NCBI RefSeq assembly: GCF_030815585.1
Contig: NZ_JAUSWY010000001.1
Location: forward strand, 496,001 to 560,000
From: Arthrobacter pascens
GTDB taxonomy: Bacteria; Actinomycetota; Actinomycetes; Actinomycetales; Micrococcaceae
Length of the DNA: 64,000 nucleotides
Direction of reading: 5' to 3'
Numbering within the stretch: position 1 is the stretch's first letter; every line of letters begins with the position of its first letter. Below, one piece after another: positions 8,332 to 18,031 of the stretch. Made by a program: the position numbers and the translations under genes. Under the pieces are notes generated by a model that was not told the origin of the DNA, did no database searches, and worked only from the letters and a program-made list of their open reading frames with translations.

Positions 8332-10065
8332 GTGACTGACTCAACGCACTTTTCGGCCGGCAACACCCCCGATGCTCCGCGCAGCGACCTCCCAGGGCTG
8401 CTCACTGCGCTTGCCTCGGATTTGCGCCAAGTGGGTTACACGCTCGACGGCGTGGCGGGGCTTCTGGGCGAGTCCGCCTACCGTGCGCTGAACCGGGACC
8501 AGGTCATTCCGGCTTTGCTCGCCACCGAAACTGCTGCGCACGGTTCCCCCGCCGGTGGCGGACCAGCAGCGGCGGCCCTCGCAGCCGTCGTACGTCTCTG
8601 GCTGCTGTCGGAACCGCAGAAGCGTGAAATCCTCGACGCCGCCCTGCCGGGGATCCGTGCCGGCGGCCTGCTGGAGCTGGGGTTGGTTGAGCCTGCGCCA
8701 GGCTCTGAACTGATAGCCGCCAAGGCGGATCTGCGGCCGTACGGCTGGGCGGCGGACGACGCAACCGGCAACGCCGCAACAGGCACAGCCAGCGGGGGAG
8801 CCGAACTCTGGGTGACGAGCGATCTCGCCGCGCATCAGCAGGCCGGGGTGCTGCGGCACGACCACGTGCTGGGGATCGGGCAGGCGTCAACCACGCTGGT
8901 GCAGACCACCATCCGCCCGCACGTAACCAAGGCGCTGGACCTGGGCACTGGTTGCGGGATCCAGACTTTCCACCTCCTGCATCACGCCGAGCACGTGACC
9001 GCCACCGACATCTCCGAGCGGGCCTTGGCTTTCACCAGATTCAACCTGCTCCTTAATGCCGAGGCACTGGGACTGGACCCGGACCGGCTGGATGACCGGG
9101 TGAGCCTGCGGCTGGGCTCGCTGCTGGACCCTGTGGCCGGTGAAGAGTTTGAACTGGTGGTGTCCAATCCGCCCTTTGTGATCACGCCCCGGACGCTGGG
9201 TGAACTGGCTGCGGATCAGTTCACCTACCGGGACGGCGGCCTGCCCGGCGACGGGATCGTGGCCTCGCTCGTGGCGGCGTTGCCCGATGTCCTCGCGCCA
9301 GGCGGGACGGCCCAGTTGTTGGGAAACTGGGAGATCGCGGCCGGTACGCCGTGGTCGGAACGGCCGCACGCGTGGGTCAGCCCGGACGTGGACGCGTGGT
9401 TCATCCAGCGCGAACAGGTGGGCCCGGAGCAGTACGCCGAAACCTGGCTGCAGGATGCTTCGGAAACCCGGGACCGTCAGCATTACCAGGACGCCTATGG
9501 GGCCTACCTGGCCGACTTCGCTTCCCGGAACGTGGAAGGAATCGGGTTTGGCATGATCTGGCTGCGCAGGCCCGCCCGGCGGGACGCTGGCCCAGCTGCC
9601 ATCACCCGCTTCGAGGAAATCACGTATCCCATAGAACAGCCCATCGGGCCTCACATGGGCGCCGCAGTCGAGCGTTCCGACTGGCTGGAGGAGAACAGCC
9701 TGGAGGATGCGCACCTCTTGGTGGCGGATGACGTCACCGAGGAACGCCACCAGCGCCCCGGCGCCGAACACCCCGGGGTGATCCTGCTCCGCCAGGGAGC
9801 CGGGCTGCGCCGGACCAACCTGCTCAGCACGGAACTGGCAGGATTCGTCTCGGCCTGCGACGGCGATCTCTCGGTCGGGCAGATCATCGGCGCCCTGGAA
9901 GCCTTGTTGGGCGGAAGTCTTGCGGGGGAGGAGGGGTTCGACGCCGGCGCGTTCCGCAGCGGGCTGCTCACCGAAGTAGGGAACCTGGTGCGCGACGGCT
10001 TCCTGCTGCCTGGCTCCGATCTGGCCGCCGCGCGTGCGGCGGACGACACCTCGGGCGCGGTGTAA
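8332..10065 (+). CDS. class I SAM-dependent methyltransferase (N-terminal DUF7059 type)
   Basis: Protein of 577 aa. The centre holds a Rossmann methyltransferase: SAM motif I ALDLGTGCGIQTFHLL (about 200-215), acidic loop ATDISERAL, and the catalytic NPPF tetrad in VSNPPFVITP (about 280), which marks N5-glutamine or N6-adenine methyltransferases such as PrmC/HemK. About 170 residues precede it (helical, DUF7059-like) and about 190 follow it with a winged-helix-like end. This three-part form is common in Actinobacteria; the methylated target is not known. The GTG start follows TAGACT (8320-8325) by 6 nt, so the message is probably leaderless. topA follows in the same direction. Confidence 0.82.
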   Translation: MTDSTHFSAGNTPDAPRSDLPGLLTALASDLRQVGYTLDGVAGLLGESAYRALNRDQVIPALLATETAAHGSPAGGGPAAAALAAVVRLWLLSEPQKREILDAALPGIRAGGLLELGLVEPAPGSELIAAKADLRPYGWAADDATGNAATGTASGGAELWVTSDLAAHQQAGVLRHDHVLGIGQASTTLVQTTIRPHVTKALDLGTGCGIQTFHLLHHAEHVTATDISERALAFTRFNLLLNAEALGLDPDRLDDRVSLRLGSLLDPVAGEEFELVVSNPPFVITPRTLGELAADQFTYRDGGLPGDGIVASLVAALPDVLAPGGTAQLLGNWEIAAGTPWSERPHAWVSPDVDAWFIQREQVGPEQYAETWLQDASETRDRQHYQDAYGAYLADFASRNVEGIGFGMIWLRRPARRDAGPAAITRFEEITYPIEQPIGPHMGAAVERSDWLEENSLEDAHLLVADDVTEERHQRPGAEHPGVILLRQGAGLRRTNLLSTELAGFVSACDGDLSVGQIIGALEALLGGSLAGEEGFDAGAFRSGLLTEVGNLVRDGFLLPGSDLAAARAADDTSGAV

Positions 10066-10202
10066 ACGCTGGAAATCCGGGCCATCACCACAGCGCGAAA
10101 AGCCGCACGTTTTCCACAGGAATGCGCATGTTTGACCAAAATATGGTGAACTAGGCCAATATGGGCGCATCTGCCCGAGCAACCTTTTTCTGTAGGAGCA
10201 CC

Positions 10203-12932
10203 GTGCCAAGCAAGGCCAAAACCGGCAAGAAACTCGTGATCGTGGAGTCTCCGGCCAAGAGCAAGACCATCGCCAAGTACCTCGGCGAGGGTTTCATCGT
10301 AGAGGCCTCCATCGGTCACATCCGCGACCTGCCGCAGCCGTCCGAACTCCCCGCGGAACTGAAGAAAACGTCCGTGGGCAAGTTCGCCGTCGACATCGAA
10401 AACGACTTCAAGCCGTACTACGTGGTATCGCCGGACAAGAAGAAAAAGGTGGCCGAACTCAAGGCCCAGCTCAAAGACGCTGACGCTCTTTATCTCGCAA
10501 CCGATGGGGACCGCGAGGGCGAGGCCATCGCGTGGCACCTGCTGGAAGTCCTCAAGCCCAAGGTCCCGGTGTACCGGATGACGTTCGGCGAAATCACCAA
10601 GGAAGCCATCCATCGCGCCATGGACAACCTGCGCGATGTTGATGCGGCCCTGGTGGATGCCCAGGAAACCCGCCGCGTGCTGGACCGCCTGTACGGCTAC
10701 GAGATTTCCCCGGTCCTGTGGCGCAAGGTGGCCCGCGGCCTGTCCGCCGGCCGTGTGCAGTCAGTGGTCACCCGCATGGTGGTGGACCGCGAACGCGAAC
10801 GCATGGCGTTCAGGGCCGCGTCCTACTGGGACCTCACCGGGCAGTTCGGTGCCGGTTCCGGTTCCTTCAAAGCCAAATTGGCTGCCGTTGACGGCGCCAA
10901 GGTGGCCACTGGCCGTGACTTCAACGACGACGGCGAACTCACCTCCCGCAATGCGGCCCACCTGAACGAGGAACTGGCCACCTCGCTGGCCGCCGGCCTG
11001 CAGGATGCCGACTTCCGCGTCCGGTCCGTGGACACCAAGCCGTATACGCGCCGCCCAGCGGCTCCGTTCACCACCTCCACGCTCCAGCAGGAGGCTGGCC
11101 GCAAGCTGCGTTTCTCCTCCAAGAGCACCATGCAGGTTGCCCAGCGCCTGTATGAAAACGGCTACATCACCTATATGCGTACTGACTCTTCGGCGCTGAG
11201 TGATGAAGCCGTCACGGCCGCCCGCCGCCAGGCTTCCGAGCTGTACGGCCCGGAGTACATCCCGCAGTCACCCCGCGTCTACTCCAGCAAAGCTGCCAAC
11301 GCGCAGGAAGCCCACGAGGCCATCCGTCCCGCCGGTGACTCCTTCCGCACCCCGGCGCAGGTGGCCAAGCAGCTGTCCGGCGACGAGTTCCGCCTGTACG
11401 AGCTCATCTGGAAGCGCACCGTCGCCTCGCAGATGGGCGATGCCAAGGGCTCCACAGCCACCATTCGCCTTGGCGCCGTGGCTGCTGACGGCCGGGACGC
11501 CGAATTCTCCGCCTCCGGTACCGTCATCACGTTCCCCGGCTTCCTTGCCGCCTATGAGGAAGGCAAGGACGAAAGCCGCGGGGACGACGACTCCGAGGAA
11601 GCCCGCCGGCTGCCGAACGTGGCCAAGGACGATGCCCTCACGGCGTCGGATATTGTGGCCGTGGGCCATGAGACCTCCCCGCCGCCGCGCTTCACGGAAG
11701 CCTCGCTGACGGCCGAACTTGAAAAGAAAGGCATCGGGCGCCCGTCCACGTATGCCTCCACCATCTCCACCATCCAGGATCGCGGCTACGTCCGGAAGCA
11801 GGGTTCGGCCCTGGTCCCGAGCTGGATCGCCTTCTCGGTGATCCGCCTCCTGGAGCAGCACTTCACCGACTACGTGGACTACGAGTTCACGGCCGACATG
11901 GAAGGTGACCTGGACAGGATCGCCAACGGCCAGGCTGTCGGTGCTGCCTGGCTCAAGCACTTCTACTACGGTGAAGACGCTGATCCAGGCCTGCTGAGCA
12001 TCGTGAACAACCTCGGCGAAATCGATGCCCGCGAGATCAACTCCGTCCCCATCACCGACGGCATCACGCTGCGGGTGGGCAAGTTCGGACCGTACCTGGA
12101 GAGCTCCATTCCTTCGGTGGATCCCAAGACCGGCGAGGTGGTCGAATCCTCCCGCGCCAACGTTCCTGAAGACCTGGCCCCGGATGAACTGACTGCAGCC
12201 AAGGCCATCGAACTGATGGAAACAGCGGCACCGGAGGAACGGGTGCTGGGTGCCGACCCGCACACCGGGCACACCGTTGTTGCCAAGAATGGCCGCTATG
12301 GCGCATATGTCACCGAAATCATTCCGGAGATGACCGAGGAACAGCTGGCCAACCAGCCGGTGGATTACTACAAGAACGGCAAGCCCAAACCACCGAAGAA
12401 GCCCGTCAAGGCCAAGCCGCGCACGGGCTCCCTGTTCGCCTCGATGTCTGTCGATTCCGTGACCCTGGACGAGGCACTGCAGCTCATGAGCTTGCCCCGG
12501 GCCTTGGGGGAGGACGCCGAAGGCAACCTCATCACGGTGCAGAACGGACGCTTTGGCCCGTACCTGAAAAAGGGCACCGACTCGCGCTCCATCGGCTCAG
12601 AAGAGGAAATCTTCACCATCACCCTGGAGCAGGCACTGGAGATCTACTCCCAGCCCAAGCAGCGCGGTGCCCGTGCCGCGGTGGCGCCCCTGGCCGAGTT
12701 CGGCCCGGACCCCGTTTCGGAGAAGAACATCGTGGTGAAGGAAGGCCGCTTCGGTCCGTACATTACCGACGGCGTCACCAACATCACCGTGCCGCGCACC
12801 ACCTCGCTTGAGGAACTTACCCGGGAACGCGCCGTCGAACTTCTCGCCGAGAAGCGGGCCAAGGGCCCGGTCAAGCGCACGACGACGGCCCGCAAGGCCC
12901 CCGCGAAGAAGAAAGCCGCCGCAAAAAAATAA
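10203..12932 (+). CDS. topA: DNA topoisomerase I (type IA)
   Basis: Protein of 909 aa that relaxes negative supercoils. Residues 11-125 are the TOPRIM domain (LVIVESPAKSKTIAKYLG, and DGDREGEAIAWHL near 101-113 with the Mg-binding Asp residues). The catalytic tyrosine is Y324 in GYITYMRTDSSALS. After the toroidal core come repeated C-terminal TopA domains (KFGPYLE, GRYGAYV, GRFGPYLKKG, GRFGPYITDG) instead of zinc fingers, then a basic tail ending KKKAAAKK, the actinobacterial form. GTG 10203 is chosen because AGGAG ends five bases before it and homologues begin VPSKAK or similar; the ATG at 10161 would add 14 unrelated residues. No overlap with the next gene. Confidence 0.96.
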   Translation: MPSKAKTGKKLVIVESPAKSKTIAKYLGEGFIVEASIGHIRDLPQPSELPAELKKTSVGKFAVDIENDFKPYYVVSPDKKKKVAELKAQLKDADALYLATDGDREGEAIAWHLLEVLKPKVPVYRMTFGEITKEAIHRAMDNLRDVDAALVDAQETRRVLDRLYGYEISPVLWRKVARGLSAGRVQSVVTRMVVDRERERMAFRAASYWDLTGQFGAGSGSFKAKLAAVDGAKVATGRDFNDDGELTSRNAAHLNEELATSLAAGLQDADFRVRSVDTKPYTRRPAAPFTTSTLQQEAGRKLRFSSKSTMQVAQRLYENGYITYMRTDSSALSDEAVTAARRQASELYGPEYIPQSPRVYSSKAANAQEAHEAIRPAGDSFRTPAQVAKQLSGDEFRLYELIWKRTVASQMGDAKGSTATIRLGAVAADGRDAEFSASGTVITFPGFLAAYEEGKDESRGDDDSEEARRLPNVAKDDALTASDIVAVGHETSPPPRFTEASLTAELEKKGIGRPSTYASTISTIQDRGYVRKQGSALVPSWIAFSVIRLLEQHFTDYVDYEFTADMEGDLDRIANGQAVGAAWLKHFYYGEDADPGLLSIVNNLGEIDAREINSVPITDGITLRVGKFGPYLESSIPSVDPKTGEVVESSRANVPEDLAPDELTAAKAIELMETAAPEERVLGADPHTGHTVVAKNGRYGAYVTEIIPEMTEEQLANQPVDYYKNGKPKPPKKPVKAKPRTGSLFASMSVDSVTLDEALQLMSLPRALGEDAEGNLITVQNGRFGPYLKKGTDSRSIGSEEEIFTITLEQALEIYSQPKQRGARAAVAPLAEFGPDPVSEKNIVVKEGRFGPYITDGVTNITVPRTTSLEELTRERAVELLAEKRAKGPVKRTTTARKAPAKKKAAAKK

Positions 12933-12960
12933 GGCATCAGCACCGATTTCGCCGAAACAT

Positions 12961-12991
12961 GCGGGTTCGCCGGAAGTATCTGGCGAACCGC
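12961..12991. terminator. hairpin after topA
   Basis: GCGGGTTCGCC (12961-12971) and GGCGAACCGC (12982-12991) pair with a single bulged G and a 10-nt loop, 28 nt beyond the topA stop. No T-run follows, so it may be a weak terminator or an RNA-stabilising stem. Confidence 0.45.
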
Positions 12992-13063
12992 ACGCTTCCG
13001 GCGATTTCGCGTTGGAGCAGATTTCCGTTTGCGCCGTGGTCCGCAACGTGATCGAGTAGATGC

Positions 13064-13516
13064 ATGACTGAACAGCCCGCGCACATGGATCTCCAGCCGC
13101 TCAACGACCTCGAGGAAAAGCTCGCTAAGGGCGGACAGCCGGACGCCAGCCCGGTGGACGTCATCCTGTCGTTCCTCAACAGCGAGGTCTACGTCGTCAG
13201 CACCGAAGGGATCGAGGGCGAGGACTCCCAGGTGGAACCACTGGTACTGGCCAACGCCGACGGCGACCCCGTCCTGGCGGTCTTCTCGCACCCCAGCCGC
13301 GTTGACGTGCAGTACCTTGAGGCCGCGCCGAATGTGCTGGGGACGCAGGGCGCTGCGATCATCGCCAACATCGGCGAGGAGCTCGGAATGGTGATCAACC
13401 CGGGCGCCGCGTTCGGTTTCGAGATCAATCCTGAGGGTGTGGCCAACATCAAGCGCGACTTCAAACGTGCGGATGAGCTTCCCGACGGCGCGCCCGCGGA
13501 TCCCGCCGCGAACTGA
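13064..13516 (+). CDS. SseB family protein
   Basis: Protein of 150 aa matching the SseB N-terminal domain in layout: LNDLEEKLAKGG, then VDVILSFLNSEVYVVS, and VLAVFSHPSRV followed by GAAIIANIGEELGMVINPGAAFGFEI. SseB proteins were named from an E. coli gene affecting serine sensitivity; the biochemical role remains unclear and in Actinobacteria they occur as short single-domain forms like this. It lies between topA and a Ppx/GppA gene in the same direction. No signal peptide or membrane segment is visible. Confidence 0.75.
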   Translation: MTEQPAHMDLQPLNDLEEKLAKGGQPDASPVDVILSFLNSEVYVVSTEGIEGEDSQVEPLVLANADGDPVLAVFSHPSRVDVQYLEAAPNVLGTQGAAIIANIGEELGMVINPGAAFGFEINPEGVANIKRDFKRADELPDGAPADPAAN

Positions 13517-13568
13517 TATCTTCCGCGCCGGTTGTGGATGAGGGGCCGGGCCGGGGAATAATGGCAGC

Positions 13569-14570
13569 ATGCGGCTAGGCGTCCTCGATATCGGGTCCAA
13601 TACTGTGCACCTCCTCCTGGTGGATGCCCACCCTGGCGCGCGTCCGGTGCCTTTTGCCTCGCACAAGCGGCCGATCTCCCTGGTCCAGTATCTGGACGGG
13701 GACGGCAACATCACGGACGCCGGTCAGCATGAGCTGACGGAGTTCGTCCTGGAAGCCTGGGAGTTCGCGGCCAGGCACAAAGCTGAGGACCTGCTGGCGT
13801 TCTGTACGTCGGCCATCCGCGAAGCCACCAACGGCCCGGCGGTGCTTGCCCGCGTCAAAGACGAGACCACCGTGACGCTGGCGGAACTGACGGGAAGCGA
13901 AGAGGCATCCATGACCTACTTCGCCGTAAGGCGCTGGTACGGCTGGGGCGCCGGGCCCATCCTGAACCTGGACATCGGCGGCGGATCGTTTGAAATGGCC
14001 TTCGGCCAGGATGAACTGCCCGAAGTCGCCACCTCCGTCCCGCTCGGAGCCAGCCGCCTCACCCGGGACTGGCTGGCCGAAGATCCGCCGTCGGCCAAGA
14101 GCGTGAAGGAGCTGCGCCGGTACATCCGCGCCACGCTCAAACCTGCGGTCAGCCAACTCGATGGCCTGGGCCGGGCAAACCTCGTGGCGGGGACGTCCAA
14201 GACCTTCCGTTCGCTGGCCAGGATCGCGGGCGCCGCCCCCAGTGCCGCAGGGCCGTACGTGAAGCGTGAGCTGAACGGGACGGACCTCGGTGTCTGGGCC
14301 CAGCGGATTTCGGCCATGAAGACGGAGGACCGGCTGCATCTGCCGGGCGTTTCGGAAGCCCGCGCCAACCAGCTCCTCGCGGGTGCGCTGGTGGCGGAAG
14401 CAGCCTTGGAACTGTTCAGGTTCAAGAAGATCAGGATCTGTCCCTGGGCGCTGCGTGAAGGCCTGATCCTGCGCAGGCTGGACCAGCTCGTTTTTGCGGG
14501 CCCGCTGGACCCGGCGCCCCACGTTGTGGCACCCAATATGGTGGCAGCGGAGGGCTCTCTCGCGGGCTGA
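13569..14570 (+). CDS. Ppx/GppA family phosphatase (exopolyphosphatase-like)
   Basis: Protein of 333 aa of the ASKHA fold. The phosphate-1 loop is VLDIGSNTVHLLLVD (5-19), the phosphate-2 loop is LNLDIGGGSFEMAFG (about 136-150), and E in GSEEASMTY is the expected catalytic glutamate. It has only the N-terminal catalytic domain, as is usual for the short actinobacterial Ppx1/Ppx2 type, so hydrolysis of polyphosphate or pppGpp is possible. The ATG is 6 nt downstream of AATAAT (13557-13562), consistent with a leaderless start. It is followed by a 37-bp tandem repeat and then proC. Confidence 0.9.
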   Translation: MRLGVLDIGSNTVHLLLVDAHPGARPVPFASHKRPISLVQYLDGDGNITDAGQHELTEFVLEAWEFAARHKAEDLLAFCTSAIREATNGPAVLARVKDETTVTLAELTGSEEASMTYFAVRRWYGWGAGPILNLDIGGGSFEMAFGQDELPEVATSVPLGASRLTRDWLAEDPPSAKSVKELRRYIRATLKPAVSQLDGLGRANLVAGTSKTFRSLARIAGAAPSAAGPYVKRELNGTDLGVWAQRISAMKTEDRLHLPGVSEARANQLLAGALVAEAALELFRFKKIRICPWALREGLILRRLDQLVFAGPLDPAPHVVAPNMVAAEGSLAG

Positions 14571-14580
14571 GCACCACCGG

Positions 14581-14654
14581 CTGAGCACACCGGCTGAGCC
14601 GGGGGTGAACACGCCGGCTGAGCACACCGGCTGAGCCGGGGGTGAACACGCCGG
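14581..14654 (+). repeat. 37-bp perfect tandem repeat
   Basis: Two perfect copies (14581-14617 and 14618-14654) each holding CTGAGCACACCGG, then CTGAGCCGGGGGTGAAC, then ACGCCGG. A shorter related piece (CTGAGCACCACCGG) precedes them. It begins just after the Ppx/GppA stop codon, in the gap before proC. Confidence 0.9.
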
Positions 14655-14922
14655 CTGACGCTCGCCTTAATTGCGAAAGCACCGGTGCCCTGCGGCAGGA
14701 AAATGGGGGGAAAACCTGCTGCAGACCACCGGCGCCACGGGCAAACATCCCCATGCTTGCCGCATCACTCGCACCCTCAATGAGGTACTAACTACGTTAG
14801 GCGCCCAACTTGTGTGCGACCTGCGGCGAACATGGGAGTCTCCTGTGAATCGCTATCTGGCAGTTCCCTGTAGTTCTTCTTCCGTTTCTGCAGCGCGGCC
14901 GCGGAACTGCAATGATGGAGCC

Positions 14923-15756
14923 ATGAGCAACCGAATCGCATTCCTTGGCTGTGGATCCATGAACGAAGCTATCCTGGGTGGCCTGGTGGAAGGCGGAATA
15001 GACGCCTCAGACATTGTGGCCACCGTCCGGAGGGCAGAGCGGGCGGCGGAACTGGCCGAACGCCACCATGGCATCACCGCCATTGCCGGCGAGGAGGAGC
15101 CGGATAACAACAAGCAGGCGGCGAAGGGCTCCGCCGTCGTGATCCTGGGCACCAAGCCGGTGGGCATCGCAGACATGGCACGGGAGATCAGCAGTTCCCT
15201 GTCGCCGGGAACCATCGTGATCAGCGTGGCTGCGGGCGTTTCCTTGGCGCAGCTTGAAGCCGCGCTGCCAGCTGGCCAGCCGGTCATCCGGACCATGCCC
15301 AACGTTCCCGCCAAGCTGGGCCGCGGCGTCGTATCCGTATCGCCTGGCAGCAACTGCACGCCGGAGCAGCTCCAAAGAGCCAAAGACATCCTGAAGGCGG
15401 CCGGCACCGTGGTGGAGGTGCCGGAGGAACAGGTGGATGCCCTTTCGGCGATCAGCGGTTCAGGGCCGGCCTACGCGTTCTACCTGGCGGAGGCCATGGC
15501 AGCGGCGGGGGTCGAGCTGGGCCTGGACCCTGACCTGGCCGTGCTCCTGGCCCGCGAAACAGTGGCTGGTGCAGGCTTTATGCTGGCCGAGCCCGGCGCT
15601 GATCCTTCGGCATTGCGCAAGTCCGTAACCAGCCCCAACGGCACCACCGAACGCGCCCTTGCCACGTTCGATGAGCGCGGCATCCCCTCAATCATTGCCG
15701 CGGGCGCCCGCGCCGCAGCGGACCGGGCCGCCGAGATCACCCGCCAGCTCGGCTGA
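14923..15756 (+). CDS. proC: pyrroline-5-carboxylate reductase
   Basis: Protein of 277 aa catalysing the last step of proline synthesis (P5C to proline, NAD(P)H-dependent). The Rossmann motif is IAFLGCGSMNEAILGGL (4-20). The P5CR signature near the C-terminus is seen as the PAYAFYLAEAMA segment (about 181-192) and SPNGTTERAL (about 238-247). ATG 14923 matches where ProC proteins start; the frame is open 84 codons further upstream to 14671 but that part has no ProC similarity. An AATGAT box stands 6 nt before the ATG. The 268-bp gap before it contains the 37-bp repeat and no other gene. Confidence 0.94.
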   Translation: MSNRIAFLGCGSMNEAILGGLVEGGIDASDIVATVRRAERAAELAERHHGITAIAGEEEPDNNKQAAKGSAVVILGTKPVGIADMAREISSSLSPGTIVISVAAGVSLAQLEAALPAGQPVIRTMPNVPAKLGRGVVSVSPGSNCTPEQLQRAKDILKAAGTVVEVPEEQVDALSAISGSGPAYAFYLAEAMAAAGVELGLDPDLAVLLARETVAGAGFMLAEPGADPSALRKSVTSPNGTTERALATFDERGIPSIIAAGARAAADRAAEITRQLG

Positions 15757-15814
15757 CTTCACCTCTTTCCAACCCCCCTGCCAACAGGGCGAGAAAGTGG
15801 CGAGGGGGCAGTCT

Positions 15815-16501
15815 TTACGGCCGGGCCGCGAAGCGTTCCAACAGGTCAACGTGGCCCGAGACAATCAGCATGTCGCGGGACGACACCTTTGTCTCCGGGC
15901 GCGCGTAGGTGAAGTCCTCGCCCGGGGACTTCACACCCACGATCGTCACACCGTATTTGGAGCGGACTTTGGATTCGTCCAGGGTGAAGCCCACCGTTTC
16001 ACGCGGGGGGTACATCTTGACGATGGCGAAGTCGTCGTCGAATTCGATGAAGTCCAGCATGCGGCCGGAGACCAGGTGCGCCGCACGGACGCCGGCGTCA
16101 GCTTCCGGGTAGATAACGTGGTTGGCGCCGATCCGTGTGAGGATTTTGCCGTGCGAAGGCGTGATGGCCTTGACCCAGAGATGCTCAATACCCATGTCCA
16201 CCAGGTTCACGGTGATCAGCACGGAGGACTCGATGGACGTGCCCACGCCCACCACGGCGGAGGTGAACTCCTGCGCTCCGAGCTGGCGCAGCGCATCGAT
16301 GTTGGTGGCGTCCGCCTCAACCACGTGAGTGAGGAGCGGCGCCCACTTCTGAACCAGGGTCCGGTCGCGTTCGATGGCAAGCACTTCACGGCCCTGCTTC
16401 ACGAGCTGTTCGGCGGTGGAGGAGCCAAAGCGGCCCAGACCGATCACCAGCACGGGTGCGTTGTGGGCGGGGCGGTTGGGGGCGCCTGGGGAATTAGCCA
16501 A
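15815..16501 (-). CDS. ktrA: potassium uptake regulatory subunit, KtrA/TrkA family
   Basis: Cytoplasmic RCK protein of 228 aa. RCK_N has the NAD(H)/ATP-binding motif VLVIGLGRFGSSTAEQL and acidic end AIERD (about 18-46); RCK_C occupies about 140-228 (ending RDMLIVSGHVDLLERF). One RCK unit of this length matches KtrA/KtrC, not the double-length enterobacterial TrkA. The start is TTG 16501, whose codon overlaps the 3' end of the upstream trkH gene (8-bp overlap), so the two are translationally coupled. The frame continues upstream to 16567 but only as antisense-like extension inside trkH. It gates the adjacent membrane subunit. Confidence 0.88.
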   Translation of the reverse strand: MANSPGAPNRPAHNAPVLVIGLGRFGSSTAEQLVKQGREVLAIERDRTLVQKWAPLLTHVVEADATNIDALRQLGAQEFTSAVVGVGTSIESSVLITVNLVDMGIEHLWVKAITPSHGKILTRIGANHVIYPEADAGVRAAHLVSGRMLDFIEFDDDFAIVKMYPPRETVGFTLDESKVRSKYGVTIVGVKSPGEDFTYARPETKVSSRDMLIVSGHVDLLERFAARP

Positions 16502-17927
16502 TGATGGGCCTCTCTTCCGGATAGTGGTATAGCTGGCTGCGCTGGCGCAGTGCAAGGCCTGCGGCAAGGGTAACGGTGCCTACGCGGCCCGCGAACATCA
16601 GGGCAGTGAGGACGTAGACGCCCGACGGCGGCAGTTCGGCGCTGAGGTTGGTGCTCAGACCCACCGTGGCGAAGGCCGAAATGGTTTCGAACAGCACCCG
16701 GTCCAGGGACGCGCCGCTGATCTGCAGGAGCAGGAATGCGGACACGGAGACCAGGGTGGCTCCGGCCACGATCACGGAGATGGCCACCCGCATAGTGCCC
16801 TGCGGGATGGTCCGGCCATAAACTTTGACGTCGGCGTCGCCCCTGGCCTCCGCCACAATGGCCAGGAACATCACGGCGATGGTGGTGACCTTGATGCCGC
16901 CTGCAGTGGAGGCCGAACCGCCGCCGGCGAACATGAGCGCATCCGTGAGCAGCATGGTGGTGGACTCCATGTGGTTCTGGTCCACGAGGTTAAAGCCGCC
17001 GGACCTGGTCATCACGGAGGCGAAGAGTGAGTGCGTGATCTTGTCGCCGAGTTCCATGGGCCCGATGGTGCGCGCGTTGTCCCATTCCATCAGCGCCCAG
17101 AGCACCGTGCCGGCCGCCAGCAGGATAAAGGACACCTGGATGGTCAGCTTGGTGTGCAGGTTCCATTTCTTCCAGTTGAGCCCGTTCTGCTGCAGGACCA
17201 TAACCACCGGGAAGCCAAGGCTGCCCAGGAACACGCCCAGCATCAGCGGGACCAGGATCCACAGATCGGTCTCGTAGGGCACGATGCCGTCCGAATGCGG
17301 CGTGAAGCCAGCGTTGTTGAAGGACGAGATTGAGTAGAAGACACCGTGCCACACGGCTTGCCAGAATGGCTCTCCCAGCACCAGGAACCGGGGGATCAGG
17401 GCCATTGCCAGAACGCCTTCGATCACCACCGAAGTGGTGATGACGATGCGCAGCAGAGTACCTACCTCTCCCAGGCGGCCGGCGTTGTTCATGGCCTCCT
17501 GGGCAATGAGCTTGCCGCGGACACCGAGCTTTTTGCTCACCATCAGCGCCAGCAGCGAAGCCAGTGTCAGCGTTCCCAGGCCGCCGACGAAGATGCCCAC
17601 CAGGATGATCAGCTGGCCCACGAAGGACCAGTGCACCGCCGTCGAGACCACCGTCAGCCCGGTGACGCAGACGGCGGAAACGGCCGTGAACATCGCCTGG
17701 TGCAACGGCGTGGCCGAACCGGTTGCCGATGAGATGGGCAGCGAAAGAAGAAACGTGAACACCAGGCAGACGGCGGCGAAGGCGCTCAGGGCAAGCCGGG
17801 CCGGCGACGTATTGGCAATGTCGTCAATGAAGTCGCGCAGCCGCGTGAAGATCCAAAGGCCTTCCCGCTCCGGTGCGGCAGGCTGCCAGCTGGCCGGGAT
17901 CCGGGGCCTCGACTGGCGTTCCGTCAT
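16494..17927 (-). CDS. ktrB: TrkH/KtrB family potassium transporter subunit
   Basis: Integral membrane protein of 477 aa with four M1-P-M2 repeats. Pore loops with the conserved glycine are seen as TAVSAVCVTGLT (about 85-96), SSFNNAGFTPHSDG (about 200-213), VMTRSGGFNLV (about 310-320) and SAFATVGLSTNLS (about 425-437). A short cytoplasmic N-terminus precedes the first helix. It imports K+ (often with Na+ or H+). Gene order trkH then ktrA with an 8-bp overlap makes a two-gene operon, divergent from acuC. Confidence 0.92.
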   Translation of the reverse strand: MTERQSRPRIPASWQPAAPEREGLWIFTRLRDFIDDIANTSPARLALSAFAAVCLVFTFLLSLPISSATGSATPLHQAMFTAVSAVCVTGLTVVSTAVHWSFVGQLIILVGIFVGGLGTLTLASLLALMVSKKLGVRGKLIAQEAMNNAGRLGEVGTLLRIVITTSVVIEGVLAMALIPRFLVLGEPFWQAVWHGVFYSISSFNNAGFTPHSDGIVPYETDLWILVPLMLGVFLGSLGFPVVMVLQQNGLNWKKWNLHTKLTIQVSFILLAAGTVLWALMEWDNARTIGPMELGDKITHSLFASVMTRSGGFNLVDQNHMESTTMLLTDALMFAGGGSASTAGGIKVTTIAVMFLAIVAEARGDADVKVYGRTIPQGTMRVAISVIVAGATLVSVSAFLLLQISGASLDRVLFETISAFATVGLSTNLSAELPPSGVYVLTALMFAGRVGTVTLAAGLALRQRSQLYHYPEERPIIG

Positions 17928-18031
17928 ATGTGGCTATTCCTCGGTAGAAACTGTTTCCTTCAGTAGTAAACCACTAATGGCCGCGTAATGACTGGGCTGG
18001 AGGGTTGGCGTGCTCGGGTAGCCTGTGATTG

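Noticed and set aside
14655..14922. RNA gene or riboswitch upstream of proC
   Set aside because: No clear stem structure or known motif could be recognised by reading.
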